A stretch of DNA of 64,000 nucleotides from Megalobrama amblycephala (lineage: Eukaryota; Chordata; Actinopteri; Cypriniformes; Xenocyprididae): the NCBI RefSeq assembly GCF_018812025.1, contig NC_063057.1, positions 21,313,138 to 21,377,137 on the forward strand, given 5' to 3'. Below the pieces are notes generated by a model, which saw nothing but the letters and a program-made list of their open reading frames with translations, ran no database searches and was not told where the DNA came from. The first letter of the stretch is position 1. Every line of letters begins with the position of its first letter. A program made the translations under genes and the position numbers. Of this stretch, positions 1-10,710 are shown piece after piece.

Positions 1-931
1 GATTTTATAACTGAAGATATAGTTTCACAGCATGATTCATCAAGACCACAGCTTTCAAGTCTGCCAAAATGAAATATAAGCAGTGTGAAATCAAAAGCAA
101 GAAAACCCAGGATTTACCGGGGTTTACAATGACCCAGGGTTACCTATTTTACTATTGAAAAGCCCTATTTTGTGGGTTTATATTAATTTTGTTGCTTACT
201 TTTTATTTGTTCATTTTGTTGCTTTTTGTTCATTTTGTTGCTTGTTTAGTTCCTTTTTTGATCTCTATGACATTGCAGTGGTTTATTTTTCATGTTCTAT
301 TTGTACAGTTGTACAGTTTCGTTTTTTTGCACATTGAAATATATATTCCTATGTTCTGCATCACTGTATTGTTTGTTTCCTTTTTCTGTTTAGAAGATAA
401 CTGAGCCATTAAAAATAGTTAACTGACAACTATTAAACATATTAAACAAGTACCTGAATTAATCATGGAATGCAGTAGGAATATGTTTTAATAAAATATT
501 TATTAACACACTGAGTAATTATTACTATATGAATACATTTAGTATAAATAGTATAATAGTGTAATATAAATGGACATTTAAGGTGTAAGATTTTCTTTTT
601 CCCGAAAATACTAGTTAAAGTTATCACATTAGACTGACACTTTGTGACTTTGCTCACACAGGGAATAACTACTTCTCAATTTTTTTTGATCATTTTCACC
701 TTGTCACACTTGTGGTGTGAAAGGAAAAAGTAAATCCTTGTTTATTTGCATTATTTTGGAGATGCATGTAAACATTTGTCGAGTTAAAATTTGAAATGTC
801 TCACGAGTTCGAAGGGAGTCATCATTTTTAGTAGAAGGAGAAAGAGTGAATAGATGTTTTGTCTGTAGGTGTTGTTTTTAAATGCACTTGCTTTAAATTG
901 AGAGAGTAGCCAACAAGTTTAAGATTTAAAT
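1..931. other. AT-rich stretch with no recognised gene
   Basis: No convincing coding region is visible; the short open frames here are low-complexity, hydrophobic, T-rich translations. The stretch immediately precedes a Ty3-like gag start at 932, so part of it may be the leader or LTR of that element, but no matching second LTR was found in the window. Confidence 0.4.
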
Positions 932-2050
932 ATGGCATCCGTTGAAGAATTTGTTAAAGCTCCATCAGAAGACGTGTTGAATTTGTTTGTGAAGCAACAT
1001 TTTAAAATTGGTGATGTAGATAAACAAATAAAGAAAAATAAATTTCCTTCTATTGTGAGAAATTGGTTGATTGAAAACAAACATTTCCACATAGAAAAAA
1101 CACAAGATTGAGAGAAATCCAGTGTATATTTTTTCAGGTTTATCTTTTGAACAGAGAAAAGAAATTTTGCAAATGCAACAGAATCATGATAAAGAATTGG
1201 TCAAGGAAACTAAGCGATATGATTGAAAAATTAAGAACAGATAACTTACTCAAAAAATTAAATATGCACAAAAACAATTAGAAGCTGAAAAATCAGCATG
1301 CGAGTTTGAGCTGTAAGCGGAGCATTTGAAATTGGTAAAGGACAGTAAACTATCTCCAGAGCATGGTGAGAGAAATTTTAATTTGTCTGGTGGTTTTGAC
1401 TGGGACAGTTATTTAAGATTGATCTCTAAATTTAACGAACATGACTCTGATATGATTTTTTTCTTTGTTTGAGACCATAGCTGAAGAGGGAAATTGGCCA
1501 AATGCTGTCCAAATTATTATGCTCCAAACTGTGATTACAGGCAAAGCACAGGAGGCATATGCCGTGCTTCCGATGGAGGACAGGAGAGATTATGATAAGG
1601 TAAAAGTGACAATCCTAAAAGCTTATACAAGTTAGTTCCTGAGGCATACCGCCAGCATTTTAGAAACTGGAGGAAAGGTGACCGCGAAACATTTTCTGAG
1701 GTGGTAAGAGAACATGTTTTGCACTTTGATCATTGGTGTATTGCTTCCGATATTGATAATTTTGAGAAGTTACATGACCTAATTATTTTAGAACAATTTA
1801 AGAACATTGTGCCTGACTATATGGCTACATATATAAATGAAAAGATGCCACATGATGCGATTAAAGCTGCAGTCTTAGCAGATAATTACATTTTGACACA
1901 TAAAACTGATTGATCACTGATCAGGGCGTCACCAGGTAATTTCAGTGAAAACAGAGTTGCATCAAGGAAATTTGAACCAACTTTTTCTTCAAAATTTGAG
2001 AAAAATGGTCGTGGGAAACCTGACCGAGATTTAGTATTGCAATAGGTTGT
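932..2050 (+). pseudogene. Decayed Ty3/gypsy-type gag
   Basis: An ATG at 932 opens a frame beginning MASVEEFVKAP that stays open to a TGA near 1108. Further blocks of the same protein follow in shifted frames. The best is about 1640-1913, with LVPEAYRQHFRNW, a lysine/acid-rich helical stretch and DAIKAAVLADNYILTH. This is the SCAN-like capsid region of gags in fish Ty3/gypsy elements, which in intact copies is followed by a CCHC knuckle and pol. Several stops and frameshifts (near 1108, 1460 and 1630) make it non-functional. Sequence after about 2050 belongs to an L2 LINE, so pol is missing. The family assignment rests on the motif pattern and has not been aligned. Confidence 0.6.
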
Positions 2051-3062
2051 TTGCAATCACATGGTTCTGGTGACACGCGAAATACTGGTGGAGGGCAAGC
2101 AGTGAAAATTAGAATGGAAGAGATGGAGTAAAGTCAATAAAAAGTCAATAAAAATTAAAACAGAGATTCTAATTTTTGGACCAAAAACTTCTTCACGTAA
2201 TAACCTAGAATACTGTCTAACACTTGATGGCTGCTCTGTTAAGTCTTCGTCGTCAGCTAGGAACCTGGGTGTGCTCTTTGATACCAATCTTTCATTTGAA
2301 GGCCATGTTTCTAGCATCTGTAAAACCACATTCTTCCATCTTAAAAATATATCTAAACTACAACATATGCTCTCAATGAAAAATGCAGAACAGTTAGTTC
2401 ATGCGTTCATGACCTCAAGGCTAGATTACTGTAACGCTCTACTGGGTGGTTGTTCCTCCCGCTTGATAAATAAACTACAGCTCATACAAAATGCAGCAGC
2501 AAGAGTTCTTAGCCCAGTTCTGTCAACACTGCATTGGCTTCCTGTTAAACATCGTATAGATTTTAAAATCTTGCTAATTACTTACAAAGCACTAAATGGT
2601 TTAGCTCCCCAGTACCTGAGCAAGCACTTAAAGCATTATAGTCCTTCACGTCTATTGCAATCTCAAAATTCAGGCCAGTTGATAATACCTAGAATATCAA
2701 AATCAACCGCAGGTGGTAGATCCTTCTCCTATTTGGCACCTAAACTCTGGAACAACCTTCCTAGCATTGTTCGGGAAGCAGACACACTCTGTCATTTTAA
2801 TCTAGACTAAAAACGCATCTCTTTAACCTGGCATACACATAACACATTATCAATTTATATTTTCACATCCGTTGAAGGATGGTTAGACTGCATAAATTAG
2901 GTCAGCCGGAACCGGGAACACTTCCTCTAACACCAGATGTACTCGTTATACAGAAGAAGAATGGCATCTATGCTAATATTAGTCTTTCTGTTTATCCCGA
3001 GGTTTACCGTAGTCAACCGGATCTGGGTCGTATCCAGGTAAGATCAAGGACTTGAGCCTTGA

Positions 3063-4081
3063 CGTGACCACAACGCAGCCCTGAAGTATCAGCAGAGATT
3101 GAGGGTGCGTTCACACTTGTAGTTTGGATCGTTTGGTTCATTTGGTCTGGACCAAAGAAGAAAAAAAAGACATTTAGTCCTGGTCCGATTAGCGTTCAGA
3201 TTGGCAATTTTATCACCGAACCAAAAGATATCAAACCTTAAGGCATAAGAATACATTCACAACGTGATAGGTCTGATTTTATGGCGTATTGCCTATTTTG
3301 AGACGGAACTTACCGAACATCCAAAACAATGCTGTGTGCTGAGGTAAATGCGCTCGTTGTGTGTGTGTAGCCTGCATGTGATGGTATTTTGGCCAGCTGG
3401 GAACTCGTGAAGAGCTTATAAAATGTGTAAAGTAGTCAAAACAGTGGCAGGAATCACTCCGTCACACACACAAATTATCTGCTGCGTGGAGACGCGTGTG
3501 TGATGCCTGTGATGGGCAAACTCTCGACTATGACTAGAAAAACTGACATGCGTGAGGATTCTGTCCATTTTAGGGTCTCGTCTTCCTGTTTTTGGTTCGT
3601 TTACATGTCTTTGGTCCGTGTTGCGTTCATATATATTTCGAACCGCACCAGAGTTCGTTTGCAAGCGAACCGAGACCCATCTTTTCAGCGGTCTTGGTCC
3701 ACTTGTTTGGTGCACACCAGGGTTCAGATGGCAGCGTTCACATATGTTCAAATGAACCGCACTAACCGAGCAATCGCACCAGGGTTCGTTTTAATCGAAC
3801 CAAACATGACAAGTGTGAACGCACCCTGAGTCAACTAGATCATCCACTGTGAAGGTCTCATCAACATGACAACCAGTGGCACAGTTCCTCAACAAACCGT
3901 CCATACCGGCATGATGAATACGATCCTCAACTGGACACAACCACAACGCAGCCCTGAAGTATCAGCAGAGATCGAGTCAACTAGATCATCCACTGTGAAG
4001 GCCTCATCGACACTACAGCCAGTGGCACAGTTCCTCAACAAACCGTCCATACCGGCGTGATGAATACAATCCTCAACTGGA
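3063..4081 (+). repeat. Tandem duplication (about 145 bp) in the L2 3' UTR
   Basis: The block beginning CCACAACGCAGCCCTGAAG and ending CTCAACTGG occurs twice. The first copy is split by the MITE (3066-3102 plus 3827-3934) and the second lies at about 3937-4081. The copies differ at only a few positions. The uninterrupted second copy serves as an internal empty-site control for the MITE insertion. Confidence 0.75.
3103..3826. mobile_element. Non-autonomous Harbinger-like MITE, 724 bp
   Basis: The ends are a perfect 18-bp inverted repeat, GGGTGCGTTCACACTTGT at 3103 and its complement ending at 3826. TGA flanks both sides (3100-3102 and 3827-3829). A nearby tandem copy of the host sequence (around 3975) reads straight through this point without the insert, so the 3-bp duplication can be read directly. 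A 3-bp duplication fits the PIF/Harbinger superfamily. No transposase frame is present; the open frames inside are artefacts of repeated GAACC-rich motifs. Confidence 0.75.
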
Positions 4082-4685
4082 TTGAACTGGAATAAATACT
4101 TTGAATGTTGTGATCCCATCGGACTTATGATAGCTACCTGAATCATAATAAAGCACTGTTCGCCAGAGGAGAACTGGCCCCCTGACTAAGCCTGGTTTCT
4201 CCCAAGGTTTTCTCCATTCTTAACACCTGTTTGCCACCTGATGTCACCTGTTGGAGTTTGGGTTCCTTGCCGCTGTCACTTTTGGCTTGCTTAATTGGGG
4301 ACACTTGACATTAGATATTCAACAGTGTTTTGATCTGCCTGCATTGACACCATTGCATGTGAACTGAACTAAGCTGGATGATGACATCACTGTTTACTCC
4401 AGTGCTGATATAGATAAATTAACTAAATTAATAACTATTGTTTCTTAAATTGGAATGAATCAATACTGATTTTACTTAAGATGGATACTGACACCATTTT
4501 CTTTAAGAGCTGCTGTGCAGCCAAAATGATATACCAGTTATCACTGTAAAGCTGCTTTGACACAATCTGCATTGTAAAAAGCGCTATATAAATAAAGGTG
4601 ACTTGACTTGACTTACCCAGTATTTTTACATTTAGTAATATACATTAAATCCTTTAATTAAACAGTAATCAGTGAAATTACTCAC

Positions 4686-6465
4686 AGGGCTTTTCTGCAG
4701 CATCTCACAGCTGGAACGAGTCTCTTGTAGTCTATCTGTGATGACGTGAACCTCTTTGGGTTGAACTCATCCAGCACCTTCTCTGACATCAGCAGTATGT
4801 AGGTCAGCACTGTGCACATTGAAGAAGAGAGTTCTCTTCCTGGATGTTCACCTGAACTGAGGTATCTTTGGATTTCCTCATATATTGAATGATCCTTCAG
4901 CTCAAGTAAGCAGTAGAATAGGTTGACTGAAGCTTCGTCTGAGGTAGAGTACCATTCTAGTACTTGTTTAATGTATTTAGTTGTTTGTGCGATGCTCTCT
5001 GTGGTGTCTTCAGTGTGTAAGATCAGGCCTTGGAGCAGGTTTTGACTGGATCCCAGTGAAATTCCCATTAGAAACCGCAGAAACAGGTCCATATGTCCTC
5101 TCTCACTCTTCATGGCTTTATCAACAGCCTTCTCTAGTAGCTCCTGCAGTGTGATATTTTCTTTAGGTCCATCAAAGAAAAACTGAAGCTCCTGCATGTT
5201 CTTGTTCAGGTAACAGAGGAACACATGCACTGCAGCGAGGAACTCGTGAACACTCAGATGCACAAAGCAGAAGACCTTTTCTTCATGAAGTCCATCTTCC
5301 TTGTAGATCTCAGCGATCATTCCTGTGAACTCGGTGTATCCACTCACATTAATACCACATGCTTTCAGATCTTCCTCACAGAACTCAATGTTTTCCTTCT
5401 TCAGCTGTTCAAATGCTAGCTTGGCTAACTTCAAAATCATTTCTCTGTTTGAGTCTAAGAGCTTTTTACGTTGTCTTTCTTCTTGTTCATCATACTTTTG
5501 GTTCTTTATTTTCATTTGTATCAGCAGGAAGTGAATGTACATTTCAGTGAGTGTTGTGCTGATGTTCTCAGTGTTGTTCTTAAGAATATTCTGAAGTACT
5601 GTGGCTGTGATCCAGCAGAACACAGGAATGTGGCACATAATGTAGAGACTACGAGATGTCTTAATGTGTGAGATGATTCTGGAGGCCTGAGTCTCATCCG
5701 TGATTCTCTTTCTGAAGTACTCCTCCTTCTGTTGGTCAGCAAATCCTTGCACCTCTGTGAACAAACCCACATACCGAGGAGGGATCTGATTGGCTGCTGC
5801 TGGTCGTGAGGTCACCCAGATGAGAGCTGATGGAAGCAGCTTCCCTTTGACCAGACTTGTGAACAGCACATCTACAGATGATCTTTCCTCAACATTGTTC
5901 AATGTTCCACTGTTAAACTTCAAATCCAGGCGAGACTCATCAAGTCCATCAAATATAAATGCAAGTTTACATTCCTTATATAACTTTGATTTCTCCAGAT
6001 CTTTCAGTTCAGGATAAAATTTTAGCAGAAATTCATGGAGATTGAACATCTCATCTTTAATGCTGTTAATCTCTCGGAATGGAAGCAGGAACACACAGTG
6101 TATATCCTGATTGGCTTTTTCTTGTGCCCAGTCCAGGATGAACTTTTGCACAGAGACAGTTTTTCCAACGCCAGCGACTCCCTTGGTCAGCACAATCTTT
6201 TCTTCATTTTTTCCTCTAAGTAATGTAAATATATCATTGCATTTGATTGGTTTGTCCTGTGTTTTTTTGTTCAGGTAAGCATCATCAATCTTCAGAATCT
6301 CACGCTCCTGATTGACACCTTCCATATCTCCCTCTGTGATGAACAGTTCTGTGTAAACATCCTTAAGATGTGCTTCATTTTCTTTTTTGTACTCAAAAAT
6401 ACGTTCTGCTTTCCTCATCATGTTGGTTTTGTGAGTTCCCAAGATATGTTTCAGAATAAAATTAT
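4686..6465 (-). CDS. NLR receptor, FISNA-NACHT exon
   Basis: This 1.78-kb exon encodes the core of a fish-specific NLR (NLRC3-like/NLR-C group), an intracellular nucleotide-binding immune sensor. Counting from codon 6442: FISNA region about 1-75; NACHT with Walker A GVAGVGKT at 88-95, Walker B LAFIFDGLDESR at 160-171, and WVTSRPAA as sensor-1; then the winged-helix signature FCFVHLSVHEFLAA and a helical region ending RCCRKAL. The codon at 6442 is TTG, not ATG, and the frame continues upstream through FILKHIL to an acceptor (AACAG at 6470-6466), so this is an internal exon starting at 6465. The donor is CCCT/GTGAGT at 4685-4684. The frame is intact. The exon enters in phase 1 and leaves in phase 2. 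LRR exons should follow toward coordinate 1 but none is visible. Confidence 0.9.
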
Positions 6466-6908
6466 CTGTTATAAAAGATTGGTGGAAGTAAATAAAACAT
6501 AGTAGAAAGCAAATACATATTTCATTTAAGAAAAAAAAGCTTTCACATTAGCATGATCTGATCAGATCATCTGATCTTCCATTTAATTCACTACATTTTG
6601 ATAAATATATTACACTCATCGAAGGGAATACCCTTAAGCATTCAAATGAGAACTGTCATCCAGGCATATATACTTGATTATATTAATGCCTAATTTGTAA
6701 ACTCAGTACAGAGGATGGGGTTAAAGCAGTGTTTCTCAAACTTTTTCTGCCATTCCCCACTTTGAGCCCACCTGTCCCCAATCGCCCCAACAAAATGAAA
6801 ATAAACTAGACTTTAAGTTTAACTGTTTAAATATATTAACATTTACTTTATTAACATCACATTTTAAAAAAATAACATCAAATAACAGCATTAAAAAAGT
6901 GCAACTGT
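6466..6908. other. Intron sequence upstream of the NACHT exon
   Basis: AT-rich intron DNA of the NLR gene. A stretch near 6735-6790 (TTTCTCAAACTTTTT and a CCCCACTTTGAGCCC-like segment) resembles the edge of a dispersed repeat, but no end or duplication could be defined. Confidence 0.4.
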
Positions 6909-6913
6909 ATTAT

Positions 6914-7234
6914 TGTCACGGAATGCACAGACACAAAATTATAAGATCCACGTGCAGTTTAATGATGTAAGTCCAGGGAATAAACAGTCCACAAAAACAG
7001 AAACCAGAAACAAAGTGCACAAAACAGTAAACAACGAACCACAAACACAGGCAAAAAACACTGAAACTAAATAGACAGAACTAATGAGCAAACACAAAAC
7101 ACCTGAGTGCAATGACATGAGGCTGATAAGTCCAAGGGGTGAATTATGGGAAATGAAGTGAAAACTGGTGACGTAGCCCGTGCTGGAGTGCCCTCTGGTA
7201 GCCAACCAGGGTACTCCAACAGGATATCGTGACA
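6914..7234 (-). repeat. LTR (downstream copy) of the gag-only element
   Basis: 321 bp, TG...CA type. It differs from the other LTR by a 25-bp segment near 7185-7210 that the other copy lacks, plus a few substitutions. Preceded on the minus strand by a G-rich polypurine tract. Confidence 0.85.
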
Positions 7235-7272
7235 TTACCCCCTCCCTACGGAGCGGATACCAGACGCTCCAC

Positions 7273-8553
7273 TTAAAACAAAACAAAACTCAGGAGGGAG
7301 GTGGATAGGAGGAGGATCAGGGGGAGGGATGGCGGGCCAGATCCAGCGTGCTCCCCCGAAGGCCAGGGCGGTGCTGGAGGAACCAACCAGGCGGGCACTG
7401 GCAGGTCTGGAGTCCTAGCTGTTTGCCAGGGCGGCGCTGGAGGAACTGACCAAGCAAATTTCAATGGTTCAGACGGCCTGGGCAGTAGCAGCAGAACATA
7501 AGGCCTGGATGGCGGCGGCAGAGCAGAAGATCTGGGCAGCGACGGCAAGACCGATCGAGGGTGCTCCGTGGCCATATCGAAAAGAGCGAGCAGCTCTGGG
7601 ACGGCAGCGGCCTCGGGCTGCTCAGGAACGACAGCAGGCTCAGACTGCTCAGGTGGCGTCGGCAGGGCAAGGCGCTTCGGTGGCGGCGGCAGGACAGAAG
7701 GCTTGGATGGCAGCGGCGGCAGGGCTGACCAAGGGCACTCCGTGGCCGTGTCAGGGAGAGCGGGTAGCTCGATCACGGCCTCCACGGCCGTATCAGGGAG
7801 AGCGGGCAGCTCGATCACGGCCTCCGTGACCGTATCAGAGAGAGCGGGCAGCTCGGTGATGGCCTCCGTGGCCGTATCAGGGAGAGTGGGCAGCTCGGTG
7901 ATGGCCTCCGTGGCCGTATCAGGGAGAGCGGGCTACTCCGGGACAGCAGCGGGCTCGGGCTGCTCCAGAACGGCAGCGGGCTCTGGAGTGAACTCACTGG
8001 CTAAGGTAAACTCACTAACTAGAGCGGGCTCTGGAGTGGACTCACTGGCTGGAGCGGGCTCTGGAGTGGACTCACTGGCTGGAGCGGGCTCTGGAGTGGA
8101 CTCACTGGCTGGAGCGGACTCACTGACCGGAGCGGCCTCCGGGCCCTGACGTCCGAAGGAAACCTTCTTCCTTCTCCTCCTCCTCGCTTTACCGGGGTGA
8201 AGCTGAGGCTCAGTGCCCACCTCCCCGGTGACTTCAGAGACGGATTCATGGTCAGGGGCATGCACACTGCCTGGTTGACTAGGTGAGGCCCAATCTACCC
8301 GGTGGCGAAGATAGGCGGCGAATCTCCAGAAATCCAAGTCCTGTAGCCCCTCCATCTCACACCGAGGTAGAGGATCGTCAATGCAGCCATTAAAGATATC
8401 CTTCAGCGCCGCATCGTTGTACCTCAGCCCCACCGCCATCGTCCAAAAGACCTTGGCAAAGCATCCTACTTCTTCTCCCTCCTGGCGTAACGCCATCACT
8501 GCCCCAAGCAGAGTCACACGCTCCCTGCATGTGCCTGACAAAATAGTCCTCAT
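7273..8553 (-). CDS. Gag-like protein with repeat-rich tail, one in-frame TAG
   Basis: From the first Met inside the element (8553) the frame encodes a conserved-looking helical segment (RERVTLLGAVMALRQEGEEV, then FAKVFWTMAVGLRYND and LDFWRFAAYLRHRVDW) over about 90 residues. A basic patch KARRRRRKKVSFG follows, then Pro/Ser/Glu repeats. A TAG at 7935-7933 interrupts, but the same frame reopens at once and runs to 7273 with four or more copies of a 14-residue unit (ELPALPDTATEAV type) and a proline-rich end. The first part looks like a retroelement capsid protein; the rest is unassigned. Whether the TAG is a mutation, a suppressible codon or the true end cannot be told from one copy. No catalytic motif is present. 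Confidence 0.65.
7740..7940. repeat. 42-bp tandem repeat (about 4.5 copies)
   Basis: The unit is a GGCCGTATCAGGGAGAG-type 42-mer with a few substitutions per copy. It is a multiple of three and translates on the minus strand to a 14-residue repeat in the gag-like frame. Confidence 0.85.
8000..8125. repeat. 30-bp tandem repeat (about 3.5 copies)
   Basis: The unit GGAGTGGACTCACTGGCT plus GGAGCGGGCTCT is repeated with the last copies nearly identical. On the minus strand it encodes a 10-residue Pro/Ala/Ser/Glu unit in the gag-like frame. It is GC-rich, unlike its AT-rich surroundings. Confidence 0.85.
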
Positions 8554-8582
8554 GCTGCTGGATCTTAATTGGTGGTTCGTTC

Positions 8583-8878
8583 TGTCACGGAATGCACAGA
8601 CACGAAATGATAAGATCCACGTGCAGTTTAATGATGTAAGTCCAGGGAATAAACAGTCCACAAAAACAGAAACCAGAAACAAAGTGCACGAAACAGTAAA
8701 CAACGAACCACAAACACAGGCAAAAAACACTGAAACTAAATAGACAGAACTAATGAGCAAACATAAAACACCTGAGTGCAATGACATGAGGCTGATAAGT
8801 CCAAGGGGTGAATTATGGGAAATGAAGTGAAAACTGGTGACGTAGTCCGTGCTGGTACTCCAACAGGATATCGTGACA
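8583..8878 (-). repeat. LTR (upstream copy) of the gag-only element
   Basis: 296 bp, same termini as the copy at 6914. Short direct repeats (GTACTCC/GGTACTCC) at the missing segment suggest a slippage or recombination deletion after insertion. Confidence 0.85.
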
Positions 8879-8885
8879 ATTATCA

Positions 8886-9165
8886 CTTTGCATTATAATT
8901 TATCAGCGGCGTAATGTAATGAAGTAATAATACTTTGTTACAGTACTTGAGTTTTTAGATTTCTGTCAACTTTACTTTTACTCCACTACATTTCCTAAAT
9001 AAAATGTATAATTTTACTCCGATACATTGTCCCAAAGCATTTTCGTTACTTACTACAAAATAAAGTCTGAAGAACACAGACTGCAAGCAAGCATGTGCAA
9101 ACAAGTGCTCGCACAACCGCACTTGATTTAAATTTCCAGGTTGCATTCGTTGCTGGAGCGGCTGA
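8886..9165. mobile_element. hAT-like repeat fragment
   Basis: The pattern CAGTACTTGAGTTTTTAG, then TTTACTTTTACTCCACTACA, is the common end sequence of a fish hAT repeat related to the one starting at 39656. Only one end is seen, with no target duplication and no coding sequence. Confidence 0.4.
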
Positions 9166-9169
9166 GAAG

Positions 9170-10710
9170 AGTGCGCTGAGTGAGCTTACTTGCACAACTT
9201 CTGTGCAAAGTCCAGGAGGATGAGGAGCAGGTACTTCTAGTTGCGCCCTATTGGCCCAACTGGACCTGGTTCCCCGAACTGATGCTGCTCACGACAGCCC
9301 CTCCCTGGCCCATTACTCTGAGGATGGACCTTCAGACTCAGAGATGGGGCACCCGCATACGGACCTCTGGAATCTCCATGTCTTGTCCCTGGATGGGACT
9401 CAGAGGTGAGATGAGACCCCAGTGAGTGGTAGACACCATCACTTCTGCTAGAGCTCCTTTGACAAGGAACCTCTATGCTCTGAAGTGGAACCTGTTAGTC
9501 GAGTGGTGTTCTTCTCATTGAGAAAACCCCCAAATTTGCCAGATTGGGTCAGTACTTTCCTTTCTGCAGGACAGGTTGGAGCAAAGGCTGTCTCCCTCCA
9601 CCTTTAAGGTGTATGCTGCCGCTATTGATGCACATCATGACGCAGTTGATGATAAGTCTTTGGGGAAACATGACCTGATCATAAGGTTCCTGAGGGGGCA
9701 GAGGAGACAGGTGAATCTGCCTCATCCTCCCTTTATACCCTCTTGGGACTTGTCCCTTGTGCTTACAGCTCTTCAGGGACCACCATTCAAACCTTTGAAA
9801 TCAGTTAAAAGCTCTGTCACTTAAGATAGTTCTCCTGGTTGCACTGGCCTCCAACAAGAGGGTAGTGGACCTGCATTATTTTTCAGTCAACGAATTTAGC
9901 CCAGGTGACACTCACATTATCTTGAGACCCCAGCCCGGATATGTGCCCAAGGTTCCTCCCACTCTCTTTAGAGATCAGGTGGTGAACCTGCAAGTGCTGC
10001 CCTCGGAGGAGCACTTGCCCTTTGCTCTGTTCTGTCCACGCATTGCGCCTGTACATGGACAGAACATGAAGCTTTAGGACCTCAGATCAGCTCTTCATCT
10101 GTTACGGAGACCAGCAGAAGGCAAAGGCTGTCTCCAAACAGAGGATGGCCCACTGGATAGTGGACGCCATCGTCTTGGCGCATCAATCCCAGGGTGTGCC
10201 TTGCCCGCTCGGGTTGAGAGCTCAGTCCACTATAGAAGTTGCTTCTTCCTGGGTGCTGGCACATGGCTGGGCAACACCTAACACGTTCGCTAGATTGTAT
10301 AGCCTCTGTGTGGAACCGGTTGCTTCCCGCATGCTCGCCCCTAGTGGTCAGTAATGCCTGAAGTCCCTGTACATCTCGGTTACGTATGTAACCCCCGTTC
10401 CTTGAAGGAGAGAACGCAGATTGTACATCCCGTCGCCACAGATCCTGTGCCACTGCTGAGCGTGGGCCATGTGCTCATCTTCTCAGCGAAAAACAGAGTG
10501 TGAGTGCACTCGGTTCCGCATTTTTACCCACTCGCGGGGAAGGGTCATATGACGCAAAGCTCAGATGCCAATGTGCATCGACTCATTTAGTTTACACTCT
10601 AAGGTGATTGGGCTCTCATGTGATATCCAGATTTGTCGGTTCACTTCTGACGTATGTCTCCTGAAGGTGAATGAGGGTTACATATGTAACTGAGGCGTTC
10701 TTGTATGTAA
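9170..10710 (+). mobile_element. Decayed DIRS-type retrotransposon, 3' part
   Basis: Plus-strand blocks, broken by stops and frame changes, match fish DIRS elements: the RNase H-side segment LLVAPYWPNWTWFPELM (about 9236-9290), then a tyrosine recombinase in pieces (LSPSTFKVYAAAIDAHHDAV at about 9590, GYVPKVPPTLFRDQVVNLQ at about 9940, MAHWIVDAIVLAHQSQG at about 10145, GWATPNTFARLYSL at about 10268). DIRS elements integrate through a circular DNA with this recombinase instead of an integrase. Where a catalytic His-x-x-Arg is expected, this copy reads AQSTIEVASSW, so His and Arg are lost. The end near 10375-10700 carries GTTACGTATGTAACCCC-type sequences typical of DIRS terminal and internal complementary regions. 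The 5' half is missing. Confidence 0.75.

Larger units (their letters stand above)
2155..4615 (+). mobile_element. 5'-truncated L2-type LINE (RT C-terminus and 3' UTR)
   Basis: A plus-strand frame from about 2157 to 2810 encodes the C-terminal third of an L2-clade reverse transcriptase: KTEILIFGP, SRLDYCNALLGG, LHWLPVKHRIDFKILL, LAPKLWNNLP. It ends in a stop at 2810, slightly short of the usual terminus. The following 1.8 kb is an L2-style 3' UTR ending in AAAAGCGCTATATAAATAAAGG and a (TTGAC)-type tail near 4599-4614, about 65 bases from the splice donor of the NLR exon. The endonuclease and the catalytic YADD part are absent, so this is a dead 5'-truncated copy. It was later hit by the MITE at 3103-3826. 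Confidence 0.75.
6914..8878 (-). mobile_element. Short gag-only LTR retrotransposon (TR-GAG-like), 1965 bp
   Basis: Two direct repeats (6914-7234 and 8583-8878) begin TGTCACG and end CGTGACA. Both outer flanks are ATTAT (6909-6913 and 8879-8883), a perfect 5-bp target duplication. On the minus strand the purine tract GGGAGGGGGTAA abuts the downstream LTR, so the element runs minus. The 1348-bp interior has one long gag-like frame and no protease, reverse transcriptase, RNase H or integrase. It must have been mobilised in trans. No clear tRNA primer site is visible next to the upstream LTR. It sits in the intron of the NLR gene, in the same orientation. Confidence 0.85.

Noticed and set aside
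3416..3829. Overlapping frames of about 110 codons on both strands
   Set aside because: They lie entirely inside a MITE with palindromic ends and show no domain.
7464..8149. Long plus-strand frames over the GC-rich repeat block
   Set aside because: They are shadows of the minus-strand gag-like frame, created by tandem repeats with unit lengths divisible by three.
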